DNA from: Pseudomonas chlororaphis
GTDB taxonomy: Bacteria; Pseudomonadota; Gammaproteobacteria; Pseudomonadales; Pseudomonadaceae
Assembly (NCBI RefSeq): GCF_000783395.1
Contig: NZ_JSFK01000022.1
Coordinates: 1-64,000 of the forward strand
Direction: 5' to 3'
DNA: 64,000 nucleotides
Part shown: positions 61,162 through 64,000 of the stretch, in pieces
How positions within the stretch are numbered: position 1 is the first letter of the stretch
How the letters are laid out: every line of letters starts with the position of its first letter
Position numbers and translations under genes: made by a program
The notes under the pieces: model-generated
What the model saw: the letters and a program-made list of their open reading frames with translations, nothing else
Databases searched by the model: none
Told to the model about the DNA's origin: nothing

Positions 61162-61219
61162 AAAAACAGGCGAGGAAGCGGAGTGTAGGGCCCTACATGA
61201 GCATTCCGAGCCTGTTTTT
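61162..61219. repeat. 58-bp palindrome in the leader of puuR
   Basis: AAAAACAGGC ... GTGTAGGGCCCTACAT ... GCCTGTTTTT: a centred, imperfectly paired palindrome (outer 10 bp and central 14 bp are perfect). It ends 67 bp before the puuR ATG. I recall closely similar strings (AGGAAGCGGAG ... GAGCATTCCGAGCCTGTTTTTAACGCAGC) as a recurring intergenic element in P. fluorescens-group genomes, but cannot verify it here. It could act as a terminator-like hairpin or protein site. Confidence 0.7.
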
Positions 61220-61286
61220 AACGCAGCATGATCGTCGCGCAGGCAGTTTTCGCGCAGAGCCTAAGTACTTCTCACATAAGGCAGTC

Positions 61287-61835
61287 ATGGATACGGGTTC
61301 TCGACTCAAACTAGTACGCGAAAGCTACAAACTCTCCCAGCGCGAGCTGGCCCGACGTAGCGGCGTGACCAATGCCACCATCTCCCTGATCGAACAGAAT
61401 CGCGTCAGCCCCTCCGTCAGCTCACTGAAAAAGCTACTCGAAGGCATACCGATGTCCCTGGCCGACTTCTTCACCTTCGACCAACCCCCGCGCGAACACC
61501 AATACGTCTTCCGCGCCAACGAACAACCCGACCTCGGCCGCCACGGCCTGCGCCTGCTGCTGATCGGCGCCTCTGTGCCCAGCCGCCAGATGCGCTTGCT
61601 GCGCGAGCAATACGCACCGGGTGCGAGTTCCGGGGAAGAGCCGATTGTGCATGCGGAAGGCGAGGAGTGTGGGCTGGTGACGCGGGGCACGGTGGAGTTG
61701 ACGGTGGATGGGTCGGTGAGTGTGCTGAATGCGGGGGATGGGTATTACTTTCCGACGACGCTGCCGCATAAGTTTCGGAATATCGGGGCGGATGAGGCTG
61801 AGATTATTAGTGCGAATACGCCGGCGAATTTTTGA
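61287..61835 (+). CDS. puuR: HTH-XRE/cupin regulator PuuR, repressor of polyamine genes
   Basis: 182 aa (E. coli PuuR is about 185): HTH-XRE at about 5-60 (LKLVRESYKLSQRELARRSGVTNATIS) and a C-terminal cupin sensor at about 110-180 (AEGEECGLVTRGTVEL; GDGYYFPTTLPHKFRN). It should repress puu genes until putrescine binds. I choose ATG 61287 (AAGG before it); an in-frame ATG at 61197 lies inside the 58-bp palindrome. Codon use shifts within the gene: A/C-rich first half, then markedly G/T-rich from about 61640. Confidence 0.92.
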   Translation: MDTGSRLKLVRESYKLSQRELARRSGVTNATISLIEQNRVSPSVSSLKKLLEGIPMSLADFFTFDQPPREHQYVFRANEQPDLGRHGLRLLLIGASVPSRQMRLLREQYAPGASSGEEPIVHAEGEECGLVTRGTVELTVDGSVSVLNAGDGYYFPTTLPHKFRNIGADEAEIISANTPANF

Positions 61836-61857
61836 GACTGGCCAATTGTCGCGCACA

Positions 61858-61886
61858 ATAAAAACCGCAGGAATGCGGTTTTTTAT
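61858..61886. terminator. Terminator of puuR, edge of the core-like region
   Basis: AAAAACCGCA-GGAA-TGCGGTTTTTT, symmetric with A and T runs, so it can work both ways. Sequence to its left is GC-rich Pseudomonas-like DNA; to its right it is AT-rich. The stretch 61887-62085 holds no gene I recognise, only AT-rich sequence and the ribosome site of the next gene. Confidence 0.9.
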
Positions 61887-62085
61887 TGCTCGAAAAATAG
61901 CTCGTTTCCAAGTCCACAGTTTTCCATATGATTCTTTTGTGCCATTATCTTGTTCGAAGCTTCGATTACCAAGGCTTTTGGAAGTTGTAAGTGCTTAATT
62001 GGTGGTTGTAGGGATTGGTGTTCCTCTTGAAGTTTGATTGTAGGGTGTTTTTGCAAAATCGATGAAAATCTATGGAGGGATAGCT

Positions 62086-64000
62086 ATGAAAAAAAGAAGC
62101 GCGAAGAAAAAGTTAAAACCGGATGAGTCTTACATTAAAGGCCCTATGGCAATGGCTCGATTTGGTAAGGATGTGGTTTTTGAGTCAAACTTTAGCTCGG
62201 ACGAGTATAAAAAGTTAAAAGAAAAAATCGTGAGGGCTCATCCTGGAGTCGTTGCAAAAATAAATGTTTTAATCCAAAAAATTTCTGACCTCGTTAAAGT
62301 TCTACCTCCTATTGAACTTCTGCAGATGTCTTGGATGAAGTTGTTTATGTCAATGAGGGGGGTGCAAGCCGAAGCAGATGTCGGGCACGAACAAAATCAC
62401 GCTTTGCGAATGGTCGATTACATTCAAAGTATTATTGCATCTGTGGAGCCAAGTGCTTACAAGGATGAGGTTTTAGACGAAGATTGGGAAACTCTATCTT
62501 GCATGGTGGAAGAGCTTTTCACTGTAGTGAATGGCGAGTATCAAATTGGTGCTACTTTTACAAGGGGAGTTGCTGACCCTGATCAAGATATGAATGTGGA
62601 GGAGTTTAAATTCAAGGCTCAGTTGCAATGGTGTAATGTTCGCGGGGAAAGGTTCTATTACCATCAAGTCATAGCCTTGGAGGGACTAATTTTTTCTCAG
62701 TCTGATTTGATTCAGAAAGTTTTCGCGGTGTCTCCACAGGAAATTGTTGCTGAATTTCAGAAAATTATGCATGTTCAAACCCGTGGATTGTATGAGTCAA
62801 CCAAAGTATTAGAAGAAATGCGTTTTGCGTTCCTCGAACACTTTGAGGGGGCGTTAGCTGCAGACTATGTTGGCTTATCTCCAGCAGATGCGCTTTCATC
62901 GTTTCTGAAAGGAACTGGAAAGCTAGAAATGCACGAAGATGCACTTGGGAAGATCTTCGGGTTAGGGTTGTTTGACCTAAGAAAAATTACAAGTCTTCCA
63001 GATCACTTCTTGGATAAATTATCTTGGCTTCCGGGAGAAGACAAGGATTTCATGGCGGATGGAGAAATGAAAGGGTGGCCATTAAGAATTTGGCCTACCT
63101 TTAAACGGCCTTTTATTAAATATGGTGGCTCTTATTTTTGCTTTGATATTCATAGTTTGTTTGATAACGTTTATAGGCAGCTAGAGAAACAAGTTTTCCT
63201 AACTGGCGAGAAAAATAAGCAAGATTGGATCAAGATTAGGACGTCTGTATCTGAGCAGCTTCCTATCGAGTATCTATCTAGATTATTACCGAGTTCTACT
63301 GTTATAAAGGAAGCATACTACGATGTCGTTGATCCTGTTTCGGGAAAGCATAAGCTTTGCGAGGCGGACTGTTTGTTTGTTTGTGGGGACGTTCTTTTTG
63401 TAATTGAAGTGAAGGCGGCCTCTTTTACATATACATCGCCTGCTGATGATTTTGATGCTTTTACTAACTCGTTGAAAACGCTTGTGCAAAACCCAGTTAA
63501 TCAGGGGCGGCGATTTCTCGAGTTTTTAGAGTCTGAGGAAGAGGTTGCGATACTTGATAAAAGGAAGGTGGAACGTGTTAGGTTGCGTCGTGATAGTTAT
63601 AAGAGAAAAGTCATACTAGCATTAACCGTCGATCCTTTTACGGAGCTGGCTGCGCAGGCTCAAAGTTTGGAAAAGCTAGGCATAACTCTGGGTGATTCAT
63701 TCTTCTGGTCGTTGTCTATTGACGATTTGCAAGTTTATGCAGATGTTTTTACGAATCCTTTAATGTTTATGCACTTTGTTGAGCAGCGAATGTTGGCTTC
63801 TAAGTGTAACGCTCTTGAACTTGACGATGAGCTTGATCATTTGGGGCTTTACCTAGTGCATAATAACTATTCGCTATATGCAGAGGAAAAGCTAGGCAAT
63901 AATAAAGCTCGGCTGCGATTTAACGGATATCGGTCGGATGTAGATAAATTTTTTTATGATCTTCAATGTGATGGTTGCGTTTCTCCGCTGCTAAAAAGAA
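62086..64000 (+). CDS. AT-rich gene with PD-(D/E)XK nuclease-like core, unassigned, cut by window end
   Basis: Starts at ATG 62086, preceded by a strong GGAGGG; 638 codons without a stop to the window end. It begins with a Lys/Arg-rich tail (MKKRSAKKKLK), then a mostly helical region (about 15-340). A nuclease-like core follows around 405-480: E426-x-D428 in LCEADCLFVCGDV, a beta strand ending in V-I-E441-V-K443, and a following helix with Q468 and Q473 (LVQNPVNQGRRFLEF). D-x12-E-x-K is the PD-(D/E)XK spacing of restriction-type nucleases. I do not recognise the family; the motif is seen, the nuclease activity is inferred. Rare Pseudomonas codons (AAA, ATA, TTA, AGG) and low GC indicate horizontal acquisition. 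Confidence 0.8.
   Translation, partial: MKKRSAKKKLKPDESYIKGPMAMARFGKDVVFESNFSSDEYKKLKEKIVRAHPGVVAKINVLIQKISDLVKVLPPIELLQMSWMKLFMSMRGVQAEADVGHEQNHALRMVDYIQSIIASVEPSAYKDEVLDEDWETLSCMVEELFTVVNGEYQIGATFTRGVADPDQDMNVEEFKFKAQLQWCNVRGERFYYHQVIALEGLIFSQSDLIQKVFAVSPQEIVAEFQKIMHVQTRGLYESTKVLEEMRFAFLEHFEGALAADYVGLSPADALSSFLKGTGKLEMHEDALGKIFGLGLFDLRKITSLPDHFLDKLSWLPGEDKDFMADGEMKGWPLRIWPTFKRPFIKYGGSYFCFDIHSLFDNVYRQLEKQVFLTGEKNKQDWIKIRTSVSEQLPIEYLSRLLPSSTVIKEAYYDVVDPVSGKHKLCEADCLFVCGDVLFVIEVKAASFTYTSPADDFDAFTNSLKTLVQNPVNQGRRFLEFLESEEEVAILDKRKVERVRLRRDSYKRKVILALTVDPFTELAAQAQSLEKLGITLGDSFFWSLSIDDLQVYADVFTNPLMFMHFVEQRMLASKCNALELDDELDHLGLYLVHNNYSLYAEEKLGNNKARLRFNGYRSDVDKFFYDLQCDGCVSPLLKR

Noticed and set aside
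61197..61286. Upstream ATG start for PuuR
   Set aside because: It lies in a palindrome, and known PuuR proteins start at the MDTGSRLK-type HTH region; AAGG precedes the ATG at 61287.
63286..63489. Leftward 67-codon frame inside the AT-rich gene
   Set aside because: Antisense to the uninterrupted 638-codon frame, with no ribosome site.

Overview
The window looks like a chromosomal segment of a Pseudomonas of the P. fluorescens group. The reasons are: about 60% GC with strong GC3 codon use; a bkdR-bkdA1-bkdA2-bkdB-lpdV locus; about 30 copies of the fluorescens-type REP palindrome (core TGTGGGAGCTGGCTTGCCAG) between genes; and a metabolic repertoire typical of soil and plant pseudomonads. No rRNA, tRNA, CRISPR array, transposase or integrase was recognised.

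Layout. 0.1-7.0 kb: branched-chain amino-acid breakdown (ilvE-type transaminase; bkdA1, bkdA2, bkdB, lpdV; divergent Lrp-family activator bkdR). 7.0-7.9 kb: a tyrosinase-family copper protein. 8.0-11.5 kb: a sulfide/persulfide detoxification cluster (ETHE1/Blh-like metallo-hydrolase, BigR/SqrR-type ArsR sensor, type II sulfide:quinone reductase, TauE/SafE exporter). 11.6-18.0 kb: a leftward hexuronate cluster (OprD porin, uronate dehydrogenase, SMP-30 lactonase, TRAP transporter dctPQM) with a shared candidate operator before udh and oprD. 18.3-21.1 kb: an EmrAB-like efflux pair. 21.2-22.4 kb: copCD. 22.6-31.3 kb: reductive pyrimidine catabolism (TetR regulator, preA, preT, dihydropyrimidinase, NCS1 permease, N-carbamoyl-beta-alanine amidohydrolase). 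31.4-35.3 kb: single genes (DHH phosphoesterase, CAP protein, alpha/beta hydrolase, Tat-exported aldo/keto reductase). 35.3-38.8 kb: a LysR / tartrate-D-malate dehydrogenase / dctA module. 39-40.7 kb: a small secreted ORF, a second LysR and a cupin. 40.9-44.6 kb: a paoABC-type periplasmic molybdenum aldehyde oxidoreductase. 45-50.3 kb: L-lactate permease, two lipoproteins, small hypothetical proteins, thpR. 50.6-61.8 kb: polyamine uptake (potGHI, potF) and the gamma-glutamylated putrescine pathway (puuD/spuA, puuA/spuI, puuC, puuB, puuR).

Immediately after the puuR terminator (about 61.9 kb) composition changes sharply. A long AT-rich gene starts at 62086 and stays open to the window edge (638 codons). 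It carries a PD-(D/E)XK nuclease-like core and I cannot assign it to a named family. It is the best candidate for something undescribed and probably marks the edge of an acquired, possibly defensive, island that continues beyond the window.

Other structure: three intergenic repeat families (REP doublets and clusters; a GTAGGAGCTG/GATCTTTTGATC inverted repeat; a GC-rich element of about 175 bp with CCCTCACCC ends, one copy of which carries a 39-bp tandem repeat), a 58-bp palindrome before puuR, and a nearly textbook LysR-type promoter before the tartrate/D-malate dehydrogenase gene.
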